Shown in pieces: positions 33,684 through 46,351 of a stretch of 64,000 nucleotides of DNA. Source of the stretch: Cycas panzhihuaensis. Lineage: Eukaryota > Cycadophyta. The stretch spans positions 94,185,741 to 94,249,740 of the forward strand of contig CM041465.1 of assembly GCA_023213395.1 (NCBI GenBank), read 5' to 3'. A model generated the notes under the pieces. That model was not told the origin of the DNA. It did no database searches and saw only the letters and a list, made by a program, of their open reading frames with translations. The position numbers were made by a program, and so were the translations under genes. The number at the start of each line of letters is the position of its first letter. The stretch's first letter is position 1.

Positions 33684-36234
33684 TGTTTCCTCACTACCAG
33701 GAATGGACTCGAGACGCATAGACTCAGGTGAGCTCAGGTATATGTTCTTGCTCCCATCTTCACTCTTATTTGACTGAGGTTGCTTAATATGGATTGCCTA
33801 ACTGCCATTTGTATGATTGCATTACCTCTTTGCTTGATCACACTGCATGTGCCTGCCACACACCACTCAGCCTATGACGACCCATAGTGGGGGCATTCTT
33901 CAGTGAATGCTACACCCCATATGGCACATAGCCACCCATGTCATCTCCACGGCCCCTCGGGACACCTTAGCCAGTCGCGTTTCACCTTTGACAACGCCCT
34001 GTTCATGCTTTGATTTCTTCTAAGTATGATTGGATCCCCGGTCAAGACCTGTCTCTCTTTCCTGACCACTTGTCAGTCACCTGGGTACCAATTCCCATCT
34101 GGTTCCAGCCCTAACTTGCTCTTTGTTTAACTCTAGACCCCTGTTTTGGTTTGATTTTTGCTTTCAGGTCTGCATCACTGTAAACTTAGTAGTACCGCAA
34201 TATGTACCACGGTACTGTAAAGTTTACCGTGGTACGACTGTTCAAAAAAGTTTTTTAAACTCGCGTGGTAGTTCCTGCTCTTTTCGTGGAATTGCCACAT
34301 GGTGCCCATGCGTTTCAACTTCCCTGAGACCCTCAACGTTCACTTAGGGTCAATAGGGGATAAAAACCAAAAGGTTCCTCATTCTTTCTTCTTCTTAACT
34401 CATTTTTTGAATGCAACCCTACCAATTCTCCTCCACCTACTATAGAACAGAAATACTTTCAGCTGCTGCTCTTCACACAGAGGCCATTGCTATCTCTCAA
34501 GCTCAGTATCAACAGCTTCAAGCCTCTTTTTGTAGGTTCATACAGTGGCAAGAAGGATTTTCACAGGATTCCCCAAGGAACAAGCTCCAAAGGTCCTAAA
34601 TCATAGCAGACTTTCTCATATTGGCCTCTCCTCCAAAACCAGTCAGTAAACCCTGTCAAGTGCAGGTCTTTTCTGCTATTTTCCAGCAGAGATATATTCC
34701 TCCTCTTTGCTACAAGGTACTCCCCATGTTTGCCTTGAGATTTATGCTATTTCCTTACAGTTTTTATGAATAAATGCTTGGTTCATTTGACTTCTTGATT
34801 CTGTACCTAGTTTAGTACTAGATCTTTGGATTTGGGTGTTATAGTGCTTCCCCTTACTGTCTTACAAGCCTGCCTTAAGGTGGCTGTGTAGAGGGGGTGA
34901 CATAAAGGAAAGTTGAGGGAGAAAGGTGGGGCTAGTCCCCCTTGTAGACCTTCTCCCCAAGGGTCCAAACCCTTCTTTCCTTTCCTCCTGCACCTATTGC
35001 CTCCCTTAGAGTTTGGCCAGAGACTTGGGAACCTCCCCAAATCTGAACCAGCGTTGGCAGCCCCTTGCCACACTGGTTCCAGCCCCTCATTTGCTAGTTT
35101 TGGGCACCTCATAAGCCCCAAAACCACTCTTTGTTGGCTTACAACTTGTAACCCATCCCACTTGGACGATCTGTTGCTCATAGCATCTCATCCTTTGGGT
35201 GTGCTTGCATACTTTCCTGCTGCTTTTTCCTTTCTTTTGTTTGCTGCCCTATGTCATCACTATAAGTTCATTTCTCCTTTCCCGAGGCCAAGTGGGGATC
35301 TTCCATGGGTGAGTTAGCCATTCTAAGGTTGCTCCTTGTTTTGGGTACCAGTTGAGGTGATTGTTTGTTGGAATCTTGTTGGAGTTGTTTTCATTAGAAT
35401 AATATGCACATGCCTTGATTTAGTTCGTTTTCATTTCTTCTATGTTTAGGCATATATATTAGATATACTTTGTGGCCCCTCTTCCGAGAGGGAGAAACCT
35501 ATTTGTTTGAATGACAGGATCTTACAATTGTGGAGTTACACATGAGACGAGCCTATTAGCATGTTAGTTTCGTGTTTGTTATTTTTCCCTTCATTTGTCG
35601 CTTTGCTTTACTATTTGCATACATTAGGGAGGTAAGATAGCCTCTCTTCAGCTGTTCACGACAACCATCACCGATCGGTCTCGCCTATGCAACAAGTGAA
35701 GCGGGAAGGTGTGGGAATCAATGAGATTCATAAGCACTCCATTCAAACACCGGTCCAGGTATTCCTCTTTTCTTTTCATTCTTTCCTTATAGCATTGTTT
35801 CCTATGCTTATGTGTGCATGTTAAGAAACACATAGGAAACGAAAAAGGATGAAAAAACACATATTTGCATTTTGCGTGCCCTTTTATTTTGTAGTTGTCC
35901 TATTACATAGAGATAGTCTCCTTCGAGTGTGAGTTATTCATTTCTCGCCCTTCGACTAGCTTATACATAGACATTACATTGCATGCACATCTCACTTACG
36001 TGTTGCCTTCTCACCCCTTTGAGAAGACGCAACCTGCTAGGCCCCTTCTTCCTCTTCCTGGCCATTCGAGGGGTAGGAGGGCCTCGCCTTTTTGTGATTA
36101 CCAATAAGCAATTAAGCACCTTTGTAGGTCCCGAATCTGCACTCTGGCGCACGGATGCCCTACGAGGTGATTCCTTGCCAATACACCTGACTCAGTCTTA
36201 TATAACCATTTCTTGCTAAACGTAGGAAACCACC
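33684..36234 (+). repeat. Extra internal LTR of element 2, truncated at its 3' end
   Basis: It starts TGTTTCCTCACTACCAGG and is homologous over its length to the other LTRs, but it stops at CGTAGGAAACCACC, about 17 bp before the normal GTTTCA end. It then passes straight into tail sequence (GGTATGAATGGCACC). It is a different variant from the outer pair: it lacks the GGCTTCGCCTTGCGTCCC block and reads TTTGTTTGAATGACAGG (about 35503) where the outer LTRs read TGTGTTGGACT. It is therefore not a copy of the outer LTRs. Confidence 0.85.
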
Positions 36235-37982
36235 GGTGGTATGAATGGCACCCCCCCAAAAGGGAGCGGTTTCTGCCCTAAAAATTTTAAAAAAATTCCT
36301 TTTAGTGGACCCTGTGGGGCCTACCGGGACAAGGGCTCCCTAATACCCAGGTCCCGCCTCTTTCTGGGTCTAATTCAGACTCCAAGAGGCCTTTATTTGT
36401 CCATAAGGGGCACAAAAATTAATAAAAAGCAACGAAATTAAAACTTCGAAATGGGGTTGGTTTTGTAAGATCCACTCACTGGATTTGGTCTGGATGTCGC
36501 CATCGTGTCTCGCTGATCCCGCTGGCTCTCTCCTTGCTCAGATCCAATGGTCTGATCTCCCCCCGCATGCCTCTGAAGTTGGGCGGCACTCTACTATGTA
36601 AGGAAATGGCTCTGGTTTCTCACGAGAGCTTGTGAAAACGAATCCATTTTCTGTACGAATTTCCTTATATAGGCGGGGGGCCCGACGAGCACTACCTTCG
36701 TTTTTGACATCGCGACAATTGTTGGAACGGTCCTATTTCCCTGATCACCTTTGCCTTCTGGCCCTATTGCCCATTGTGCTCTTTTGATACCCTTTTTGCC
36801 CTCTCTTGTAAGGGCATTTATGGCACCTCATTATTGTGCTTTTTCTCGGGGCCCTTCTGCCTCATTTTGTGTTCCACTCCCGTGCATGCCCAAGTTTATA
36901 CTCGTTTAGCTCATTTCGCCATCCTCGACTCATTTCCACAGCCCTTTTCTACTCTTGGGGTCTCTAAAGGGAATGCTTCCTTGTCCCGGGGCATGTTTTG
37001 CTTCCCAAAGTGACCTTTGATGCTCCAGGGCGCCTTTTCTCTGCCCGCTCTCAAGTAGTGGTCAGACCGCTTGCTCTCATCCTTAGGTAGCCTCATTGTT
37101 AGGTCCTCCTACCCTTCACGACCACCCTTCACTTACCTTTTGAGTATCTCCTTCACTCCATCATTGATTATTATTCCCAAGATTTAGTGTTCGCTCATGT
37201 CCTTTTACATATTTACCAATGGTGGAAGCCGCGGTAACCCTCGACCTTATGCCGCTGCTTGGATCCTTCACAACCCCTCCAGACACGATTTCCTGCACTC
37301 TAGTATCTTCCTCCCTGAGGTAACCAATATCAAAGCTGAGTACACGACTGTTATTGAAGCCCTTACTGATGCTCTCTGTTTCCATCACGGACCCATCGTT
37401 TTGCTTTGCGACTCTCAGGTTGTGGTGTTTCATCTCACCTAGGTTTACCAGGTGCGACGCCCTCACTTGAGAACCCTTACTTCAGTCACCAGATCTCTCT
37501 TGGCCCACTTTTCGTCAGTCGACATTCAGCACATCCCTCGGGACCTCAATGTTGAGGCAGACAGCCTCGTTTGCCTCATCCTTGAGCGTCGCCTCCCTCT
37601 TGTTAGTGATCGCCTTTGAGGCTTGCCTGGCCAGCCCGTGCCCAAGTCTCTAGTTGCCTTTAGTCTAATCTACTTGTCTAGTTTATTGGGTGCCTTCGTA
37701 TCACTCGTTGCACTTCGGCAACAAGGGCATCCCCTTCATTGACTCTCTTCACTTACAGGTCAATTTTTAGACGACACGTAGGCAGCCCCTACGTTGTCCT
37801 CATCTCTGTCTCCCTTGTCTCCACGTTCCGTCACGACACTCGTCGACGCCCTTAGTCCATATGTTGTCCATGTTTTGTTTATATATATATATATATTCAT
37901 GTGCTACTAACGATTTTTTATTGTCAGCATTCGCCATCACACCACACTTCCGAGCGGTGAGGCTCTACTGCCAAGGGGGCAG
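36235..37982 (+). repeat. Second copy of the 3' tail in element 2
   Basis: This matches 31910-33683: poly-C hairpin, start of antisense intron 1, antisense exon 1 and TATA box (about 36664), leader, aRNH and (TA)n. It is visibly diverged from the first copy, with frequent single-base changes. Antisense exon 2 is not included, so the antisense promoter here reads into the internal LTR. A clean polypurine tract CCAAGGGGGCAG is at 37971-37982, next to the outer 3' LTR. Confidence 0.85.
37197..37619 (+). pseudogene. aRNH: aRNH, second copy in element 2
   Basis: The frame is MSFYIFTNGGSRGN, TNIKAEYTTVIEAL, LLCDSQVVVFHL, then (after a TAG at 37440) HIPRDLNVEADSLV. The first catalytic Asp is Asn, as in the first copy; the later Asp residues are kept. 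The stop is at 37617-37619. The shared Asp-to-Asn change suggests that the two copies come from closely related parents. Confidence 0.8.
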
Positions 37983-40122
37983 TGTTTCCCAGCTACCAGG
38001 AATGGACTCAAGACGCATCGACTTAGGTAAGATTAGGTATATGCTCTTGCTCCTATCTCTGCTCTTACTTGACCGAGGTTGTTTAGTATGGATTGCCTGA
38101 TGCATGCTTGCTTGCCATTTGTATGATTGCATTGCCTCTTTACTTAATCATACTACATGTGCCTACGGCACGTTACTCAACCTATGACGACCCATAGTGG
38201 GGGCATTCTTTAGCGAATGCTACACCCCATATGGCACATAGCCACCCACATCATCTCCATGGCCTCTCGGGAAACCTTAGCCAGTTGTATTTCACCTTTG
38301 ACAATGCCCTGTTCATACATAATTTCTTCCAAGTACGATAAAATCTCTGGTTGAGATTCGTTCCTTTTCGACCACTTATCGGGTCATCAGGTATCAATTC
38401 TCGGCTGTTCGTATAACTTGCTCTTTGTTTAGCTCCAGACCCCTTGTTTAGCTTGATTTTTGTTTTCAGGTTTACACCGCTGTAAACTTAGTGGTACCGC
38501 GATATTTGCCGCAGTACGACTATTCAAAAAAGTTTTTTAAAACTCACGCGGCAGTTCCTGCTCTTTTTGCAGAACTGCCACATGGCGTCCATGCGTTTCA
38601 ACTTCCTTGAGACCCTCAACGTTCACTTAGGGTCAGCAGGGGATAAAAACCAACAGGTTCCTCATTCTTCCTTCTTCTTCACTCATTTTTTGAAGGTAAC
38701 TCTACGAATTCTCCTCCACCTACTACAGAATAGAGATACTTTCAACTACTTCTCTTCACATAGAGGCCATTGTTGCCTCTCAAGCTTAGTACCAGTAGGT
38801 TCAAGCCTCCTTTTGCAGGTTCATACAGTGGCAAGGAAGGATACTTCACAGGATTCTCTAAGGAACAAGCTCCAAAGGTCCCAAATCATAGCAGAGTTTC
38901 TCATTTTGGCCTCTCCTCTAAAACTAGTCATCAAACCCTATCAAGTGCAGGTCTTTTTTGCCATTTTCTAGCAGAGATATATTCCTCCTCTTTGCTACAA
39001 GGTACTCTCTATGTTTACCTTGAGATTTATGCTATTTCCTTATATTTTTTATGAATAAATACTTGGTTCATTTGCCTTCTTGATTCTGTACCTAGTTTAG
39101 TACTAGATCTTTGGATTTGGGTGTTGTAGTGCTTCCCCTTACTATCTTGCAAGCCTGTCTTAAGGTGGCTGTGTAGAGGGGGTGACATAAAGGAAAGTTG
39201 AGGGAGAAAGACAGGGCCAGTCCCCCTTGCAGACCTTCTCCCCAAGGGTCCAAACCCTTCTTTCCTTTCCCCCTGCACCTATTACCTCCCTTAGAGTTTG
39301 GCGAGAGACTTGGGAACCTACTCCCCAAATCTGAACCAACATTGGTAGCCCCTTCCCATGCTGGTTCCATCCCCTTATTTGCTAGTTTTGGGCATCTCAT
39401 AAGCTCCGAAACCACTCTTTGTTGGCTTACAGCCTGCAACCCATCCCACTTGGATGATCTGCTGCTCATAGCACCTCATCGTTTGGGTGTGCTTGCATAC
39501 TTTCCTGCTACTTTTTCCTTTCTTTTGTTTGCTGCCCTATATCATTATTGCAAGTTTATTTTTCTTTCCCAAGGCCAAGTGGACACCTTCCGTGGGTGAG
39601 TTAGCCATTCCGAGGCTACTCCTTTGTTTTGGGTGTCGGTTGAGGTGATTGTTTGTTAGAATCCTGTTGGAGTTATTTTTATTAGAATAATATGCACACG
39701 ACTTGATTTAGTTTGATATCATTTCTTCTATGTTTAGGCATATATATTAGATATACTTTGTGGCCCCTCTTCCGAGAGGGAGAAACTTGTGTGTTGGACT
39801 AGTAGATCTTACGATTGTGGAGTTACTCATGAGACAAGCCTATTAGAAGGTTAGTTTCATGTTTGTTGCTTTCTCTTTATTTCCCTTCATTTGTTGCTCT
39901 ACTTTACTTTTTGCATACATTGGGGAGGTAAGATAGTCCCTCTTCGGCTATGCAATAAGTGGAGCGGGAAGGTGCAGGAAGTAATGAGATTCGTAGCGCT
40001 TCGTTTAGACACTGGTCCAGGTATTCCTCTTTTCTTTTCGTCTTTTCCTTATAGCATTATTTCTTATGCATATGTGTGCATGTTAAGAAATACATAGGAT
40101 ACGAAAAAAGAAGAAAGAACAC
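37983..40122 (+). repeat. Outer 3' LTR of element 2, left part (interrupted by element 3)
   Basis: It starts TGTTTCCCAGCTACCAGG after the polypurine tract. Its variant blocks (CTACTCCCCAAATC, TGTGTTGGACT, TACGATTGTGG) agree with the 5' LTR at 22460-25084, not with the internal LTR. It breaks off at GAAAGAACAC, where element 3 begins, and continues at 56196. Confidence 0.92.
40118..40122. repeat. Target site duplication AACAC, left copy (element 3)
   Basis: AACAC precedes the element 3 LTR and recurs at 56191-56195. The element 2 5' LTR reads AAAGAACAGACATTTATATTTTG at the same place, so the sequence rejoins cleanly without element 3. Confidence 0.95.
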
Positions 40123-42569
40123 TGTTTCCCAGCTATTGGGAATGGACTCGAGACGCATCGACACAGGTTTGTTCAGGTATATGTTCTTACTTTTCTTACC
40201 CACATTAATTAAGGTAATTTAGAGTAGCTTGATTGACATATGCCTGCCTACATGCATTGGTTTGACTGCCTGCTCATAATGCATGTGCCTAATGGCGCCT
40301 TGACTATGACGACTCACGGGGGGCATTCCTCGTGAATGTGACACCGTGTATGGCGTCTGACCACTCACGATGTCTCCACGGTTTCTGGGATCATTTACAG
40401 CCGGCTTGTTTGTTCTTGTTACAACATCCGTTTATGTTCTGATCCTTCCTAAGTCAGGTCTAACCCTTAGTTAGGGCTCTTTGCATCATGCAGGTACTTG
40501 CCTTGCTGGGCCTTCCCCAATGATGGAATTCATGTTTAGTCTTTGTTCTTACCTCAAAACTGATTTTTCTTTTTATTTTCTCTTTTTAAATTTCGAGGTT
40601 GATCTGCAGTAAACTAAGCGATCTGCGAAATTCTTGATGCTGCGAGTTTGCCGCAGTCTGTTCGAAATTTAAAAGAACCTGACAATTTCCGCATTTTTTC
40701 ACGGGCTGGCGTGGCTCCGTCTGATGGGCGCCCCGCGCCCCAACGTTCACTTACGTGAACAAGAAATAAAAACCTTTTTGATCATTTGCATCATTCTAAG
40801 GCTCATTTTCAAGACTTCCAAGAGCAACTCTTCACAAAACACAAGAGAATGACACAATCGAGAGAGCTTCATGTCAGCGGTTGGACAGAGGTGTAGTGGG
40901 CTACCATAAGGCTGGAGTTGCGGGGCCATTCACGCCCCTAGTTCTCCACAACAAGTTCCACTCTCCCTTACAAATGCTCAAAGATCCAAGGATTTCTTTA
41001 CTAAAAGACTACTCAAGGATCAACTTTCGACTCTCAACTTGCATGGACCTTCTTCCATCTACACTCTAGCAAAAACACTCAAGACTAGACCCTAGACATT
41101 GTTTGTTCTTCTTTGCTCCAAGTGGCCAAGTGCATGCATGCATGCCCTTTCTTATCAAGGTATTTCTTGTTTCTTGTTGGTGCTTTTTCCTTGCTTTTTT
41201 TTGTTCTACTTGCAAGCTCTTTTCCCCATTGCATTCACTTTCTTTGATATCTCCTTGGTCATCCAATGAAAGTAATCTTAGCTAGTTGTAGCTTTCCTAT
41301 AGTCTTGCCCTACATTGGGGTTATTTCCTTGCATTTCCTTGAGATTCATCCTTTCCTCTAAGCTATCTCTTCCACCCTTTTAGGGTTGGCGGTGTAAAGG
41401 ATTCCACACGAGGATTTGAGGGAGATAAGTGCGGGGTTAGTCCCCATTCTTAGTCCTTCTTCCCAAGGGTTCCATCCTTGTCCTCTCTCCCTTTACCATC
41501 TGCGCTTTCTTAGGAAGCGGAGCTAGGGAGGCCTAAGAGAGTTGGTTTGAGCTTTCCCTTTGGTGTAGGTAACCCATCACTACCCGTCTCACCTTGTTGC
41601 ATGCTAACGTTTCCTTCCCAAGCCCCGTGGAGACCTCCCGTGAGTGAGTTAGCCATCCCGAGGCTACACTCAGTCCCATGTAGTATGTTTTATGGTGCAT
41701 GACAGTGTATATGCTTATCGCGATTTTGTTTCATTTTACTACATTCTAGCATATAACTCAAGTTGATTTCATTTGCATATATATATATATCTTTGCCGTG
41801 CTTCGTAGCCTCTCTTCCGAGAGGAAGGTGCTCTCTCTACTTGTCTGCAGGATCGCGTTGGAGGAGGTGGAGCGCGAGACAAACCCGTTGACGGTCGGCT
41901 CTCACACGGTATTTCTCTCCTTTAGCGTTGAGTTCTTTTTTTCGTCTTTTCATTTCGTTTGACTTCGCATGTTCACGGGGAGGTAAGTGGACCCCCTTCG
42001 CCACCGTTGGCCAACGTTGCATGCGTGGAGGAAAGAGGAAAGGGCCTTAGCAGAAGGAGAATCCACACTTCAACCTCAACCGCCAGATCCAGGTACTCCT
42101 CGCATTTCCTTTTGTTTTTTTTCCCTTTCATATCATTCTTGCTTTTTGCACCTGCTTGATAAGTAAAAGATAAGGAAACATAAAGGAAAAAGGGAAATAG
42201 TCTTTATTTTACATTTACTTTCTTGCCTTGTCACTTTACTTTACATAACATAGGAATCGAATACCCGTTTATCTTTGTACCTCCGGCCACGATTTACTTC
42301 ACACGTTGCACGTTGATTTTGTCGCCCTCTCGTTGCCTTCTCATTACCTTGAGAAGCCGCCAGCCGAGGTTTCCCTCTCCTTCCGGCCATCAGAAGGGTA
42401 GGAAGGCCTCGTATTTACGCGGCTACAGAGCAACCGGGCACCTTGCGATCCCGAACACGTGCTCGGCGCCTGAGCGTCTGCGGTGAGATCCTCATTGCCC
42501 TAGCCCGGTCGGTGTGGTGTTTTATATCCCTTTGCTAGGCGTAGGATCACCGCCCATGAAGGCGTTTCA
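40123..42569 (+). repeat. 5' LTR of element 3
   Basis: This LTR is 2447 bp, TGTTTCCCAGC to GGCGTTTCA. TATA-like ATAAAAA is at 40766. Splice-like words are GTGAGTGAGT (about 41640), TGTCTGCAG|GATC (about 41852) and AG|GTAAGT (about 41982). The CCTCTC-TTCC-GAGAGG hairpin is at about 41811. It differs from its 3' partner by many short deletions and scrambled short words (for example GATCTGCGAAATTC for GGTACCGCAGAATTT near 40620). Confidence 0.94.
40766..40772 (+). promoter_or_regulatory. TATA-like box in the LTR promoter, element 3
   Basis: GAAATAAAAACC follows the conserved GTTCACTTAC block. It is the counterpart of 23146 in element 2 and is repeated at 54346 in the 3' LTR. Confidence 0.5.
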
Positions 42570-42587
42570 TGGCGACCATCTTGGGAG
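42570..42587 (+). other. Primer binding site of element 3
   Basis: TGGCGACCATCTTGGGAG directly abuts the LTR end. It is the cleanest of the three copies of the site. Confidence 0.85.
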
Positions 42588-42834
42588 CTGCCCGATAAGG
42601 GAGCTAAATCGCGTCCCCTTCTTGTTGGTGTTCTTGCCTCTAGGTAGGTTTGCATTAGTGTTTTCGGTTAGGCGACCCCAGCGTGTTTCGTTTCTTCCCT
42701 TTCTTTCCTTTCCGTTTCTTCTAACAGCGCTCACAAAGGCGTTGCATGCGGCGTTCTCGCGTCGCTTGCGAGGCTTGCGCCATTGTTAGAAGACCAATCG
42801 TCTCGTTCCTCCGTCGTCGAACCCAGGTTCGACA

Positions 42835-45200
42835 ATGGAAGGTTACCGTCCGATTGGGCCCTCTGGTCCCATGCTTGAGAACTCAAGAGTTCCCTTAAAT
42901 GCGATGCGGAATCGCCCATGAGGCGATGATTCCATTACTATCGAGATGACCATTTCCACGGATGACTTTCGACCTTAGCCTAGCGGTGGAAGATTCGGAC
43001 CCTCACGAGACTCGCCACCCCAGGCAAGCCTTACGAGGCGCCGAAGGATCCCCTACTGAGCCCCTTCAACCTCGTATGGTATGAGGATACCCCTCCGTAG
43101 GCGTGGTCGGGCGCTTAGCGGTACTTTTGAGCGGCTCGCCCGGTAGCATCCTAGATGGTTTGCGAAATCTTTGCGTAACATTGCATCTTCTTCGTCCATG
43201 CACGCATCATCTACAACGATCGATGCTTCTACTCGCGCACATGCATCTGTGAAGTGTCTACCCGGCTCCCAAAGGCAAGTGTGCGCGCTTTGTTTCCAGT
43301 AGTGGTCCTATTTCTTGAGGACGGATTAGTGGTGTGTCCTTCCCTCAACTCGGGGTTAGCATGCCATGCCCTAGCCAAGCGCATCGCCACCTCCGAATGT
43401 GGCACATGTCGTTCCTAGTAGACCTCGGGGTCCTACTAGTCTGGCCAGATTAGCCATGTAGGACCCACTCCTACATATGACCAAAACTTAGATTGGTGGT
43501 CCTTCTCTTTCGTGCCCCGGGTTACGTCTCAACCTTGGGGGCAAGGCAAGGAAGCCATCTCCTGTCTGACTTGGTGGACCCGTTGCACCCATATGGGGTT
43601 GCGCCACCTACGGGTGGCCCATATGGGCAAAACCCAGTCCTCCATCCTCCGTTTACGTCGTCCAGCGCGACTCCCGTTGCCGCGTCATCGTAAGGGAGTA
43701 TACCTCCTTTTCAGAGCTTTTACCCGCAGCCCCCTTTCCAACAAGGGGCCTTTTCCCAAGGAGGGATGGGTTTACCACCCCATCCATTCCTTCTGGGTGT
43801 CAACGTTAGCCCAAGCAAGGACACGTCCTTTCGCGGACTATAGGTCGGCGCCATTGTCTATTGAGGTCTTTGAGGACTAACCTTAGCCTCACCCTCCTGA
43901 AGTTCCCAAATTTGACAGACTTCGTCGCAAGACCCGACCAAGCATGTACGCAGCTTCTCTATGGCGTGCATCAATTATTGGGCTTACGACCATATACTTA
44001 TGAAGTTATTCCCGCGGTCCTTACAGGGCAATGCCCTCAAGTGGTTTTACCGCCTTCCTGCCCATTCAATCTCCTCATTCCAGCAACTAGTGGACGAGTT
44101 CATCAACTACTTTGACGTAGCCCGCCCGTTTGAAAGCGGAATGAAGGCGCTTTTGTCGCTTAAACAAGGTCACGATGAGATGAATCGTGACTTTATGCGA
44201 CGTTTTCACGATCTTCTTCACTCCACCAAGGCTCGTTGCACGAGGAGTTGAAGAGATCTCTTTGTCAATGCGCCGCCCGGTGCATGTGGAAATCCTCAAG
44301 ATGGGGCGACCACGTGTGACTCGCCATCACGAGGTGTTTAGCTTTGGAGGCCATTGAGATCAGCGGGACTCAAGAAACCTCCTGAGCCCTCGCAGCGTCG
44401 CGAGGCACCTCCTCCGTGAAGGAGACCAAACCTTCGCGGCCCGTAGGTCCACCTCTCATCCGTGAGAGGACCCTAGATCCTTACCTCGCCATTCGCTCAT
44501 TCGAGCATGCGATGAAGGAGTTAAAACTTCAATCTCCTTCATCGCCAACCTCCCATAAACATCCGGCCGGACTTCTCGTGCGATGCCCCCAAAGGGGAAC
44601 ACCCGACCTTCTCAAGCAAGGAGGACCGATCCTCCCTTGAGAAGAGGTGGTGCTCCATCCACGGAGAATGTTTTCATGACAATTCACATTCGGGCACGGT
44701 ACTGGCGGACATCGAGGCCTAACCTTGATTAGCCCATTCATGGGGACCCGTTCCCCAAGCATGAGGAGCGGTCGCGATGTCTAGCAAAGGCAGTAGGAAT
44801 CGGGATAGGTCTCCGATCCGCCCTTTGCGTGGTAGAGGGAAGGGTGTGCGGTCGCCTTCCCCTTCGCGATCCCACGGCCGCGCTCCATCACCTTGGCGGT
44901 CCGTATGAGGGAAAGAAGGTGATCCAAATGCTCAAGACCACTTCTCTCTGGCGTTAACCCGGTCTCAGGCGCCAAGGAGGCAAGCTGGTGCCTCGCGTCT
45001 ACCTCACGACTTGATCCTCCTCCCGGGCTACTCCTCCGGAGATTCGCACTTCCCAAGGCGATTCCGTGCCCGGGCGATTCGACTTTAGGAGAGCCCTTAC
45101 CCAACCCACGAGGGAGGGTAAGCCTTTCTGTAGTAGAAGAGCTTCTTCTGGGCTGTAGGGATGTCCATCATGGGCGTCTTGAGAAGTTGCACGAGCAACA
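42835..45200 (+). pseudogene. gag: gag of element 3 (broken by small deletions)
   Basis: ATG at 42835 opens with MEGY; a TGG codon is retained at the place of the TAG in elements 1 and 2. Frequent small deletions shift the frame. The TGA after the YF block (about 43128) is present as in the other two elements. The best stretch, 43961-44251, shows the capsid-like region without stops: ACINYWAYDHILMKLFPRSL, ALKWFYRLPAHSISSFQQL, KQGHDEMNRDFMRRFHDLL. The zinc knuckle at 44651-44691 loses its last Cys to a deletion. The conserved MSIMGVLRSC block is near 45160-45190. Confidence 0.85.
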
Positions 45201-45318
45201 GCGCTCCTCACGGAAGCTCTTGGATCAAATGGCAGTCTGTTCATGCCTTGAGTGCGACCCCAGCGATCAACCCATTATCTCCTTGATCCCGAGATCTTCC
45301 CACATCTAGTGGAAGGGC

Positions 45319-45606
45319 ATGATGGAACTTCCCTTTCACCATTACCATAGATACTCCAGGTGCATGTTACGAGGCGTCGTGGACAGCGGTTCCTCCGTCA
45401 ACGCCATGCCCTTGCGGCGTTATGCAAGAGCTCGGCGTTTACGCCTTGGAACTGTTCCATGGCGTTGTCGAGTTATGGCGATGCAGAAGACTCCCTTAGG
45501 ATGCGTCTCAATACCCCTTACCCTCGAGGACAAGATTGTCGTTCACAGCATCGTCGTCCTCGATGTCGATATTGATTACAACACATACGGGTCGACCATG
45601 GCTTGA
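45319..45606 (+). pseudogene. PR: Aspartic protease region of element 3
   Basis: The active-site block reads VVDSGSSVNAMPL (about 45377-45415), so this copy has DSG rather than DNG. The following block (PLGCVSIPLTLEDKIV) and IVVLDVDIDYN match elements 1 and 2, but a deletion breaks the LLLGRPWL end block. Confidence 0.82.
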
Positions 45607-46351
45607 CCAAATGGGAGTGTGTTCCACCGTTGGGGGCAACTTAAATTTGTCCATAATGGACAAATGAAAGTTGTCCTCATGACGATCGCTCGCCAAACCG
45701 GTAGGCCTCACTTGCGAGGCCATGGCCATCTGAAGGGAAACAAACGCCCTTGACCATGCCTCGGCTTGCTCCATTGGAATCCACGATTCCTCTTCGAGAA
45801 GAAAGTCCTGCGTCTTCTTCCCACAACAGCGTTTTGCTCCTATTGGTGTCGGAGCTATGGGTATGTTAGTGTTTGATGATAGCGGATCCCATAGTGAGGA
45901 TGAGGATCGTCCTCACCCGTCTCGTTCCTCACTTTTGATGTGGGATGTCTTCCTAGCCCTAACCTCCCTCTTAGGGCCTCTTTTGTTGTAAGTAGGGCTA
46001 CTTTCACATGTCACATGACATTGCGCATGTTGATCATCATGTCGGCCTCTTCCACCTCGTCGCCTCCGTAGGTGGCGATGTTGAGAGTTCCCTCTTGCTT
46101 TTACGAGGACCTCTCCTTGACTCTCCTTTGAGTCCGGCGGATGACAGGCGGTCTTGAGCCATCTGGGTCCTATCGCCCACGCCACCCTCGCCTCGCCCAT
46201 TGATCGGGCCATCGATGGTGTGGACTACTTGAAGACGATGAGACTTTCTTTGGAACACTTAGCGGGTTCCATGCAGTTTGCCTCTAGTCACCACAAGCTT
46301 GGCCACGGAAGGTCTTAGCGATTGGGTCCACATTAGTCGACCCAATCCCTC
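45607..46351 (+). other. Linker between protease and RT, element 3
   Basis: This is homologous to 5526-6145 in element 1 (FDDSG-type acidic segment near 45870, then the front of the RT polyprotein). It has no intact frame and no recognised domain. Confidence 0.5.

Noticed and set aside
34807-35317. ORFs of 100-134 codons inside LTRs, such as 34913-35317, 35181-34807, 39198-39599, 39469-39092 and 23785-24102
   Set aside because: They recur because the LTRs are homologous, but starts, ends and frames shift between copies, and there is no domain or codon-level conservation. They are leader or U5 sequence.
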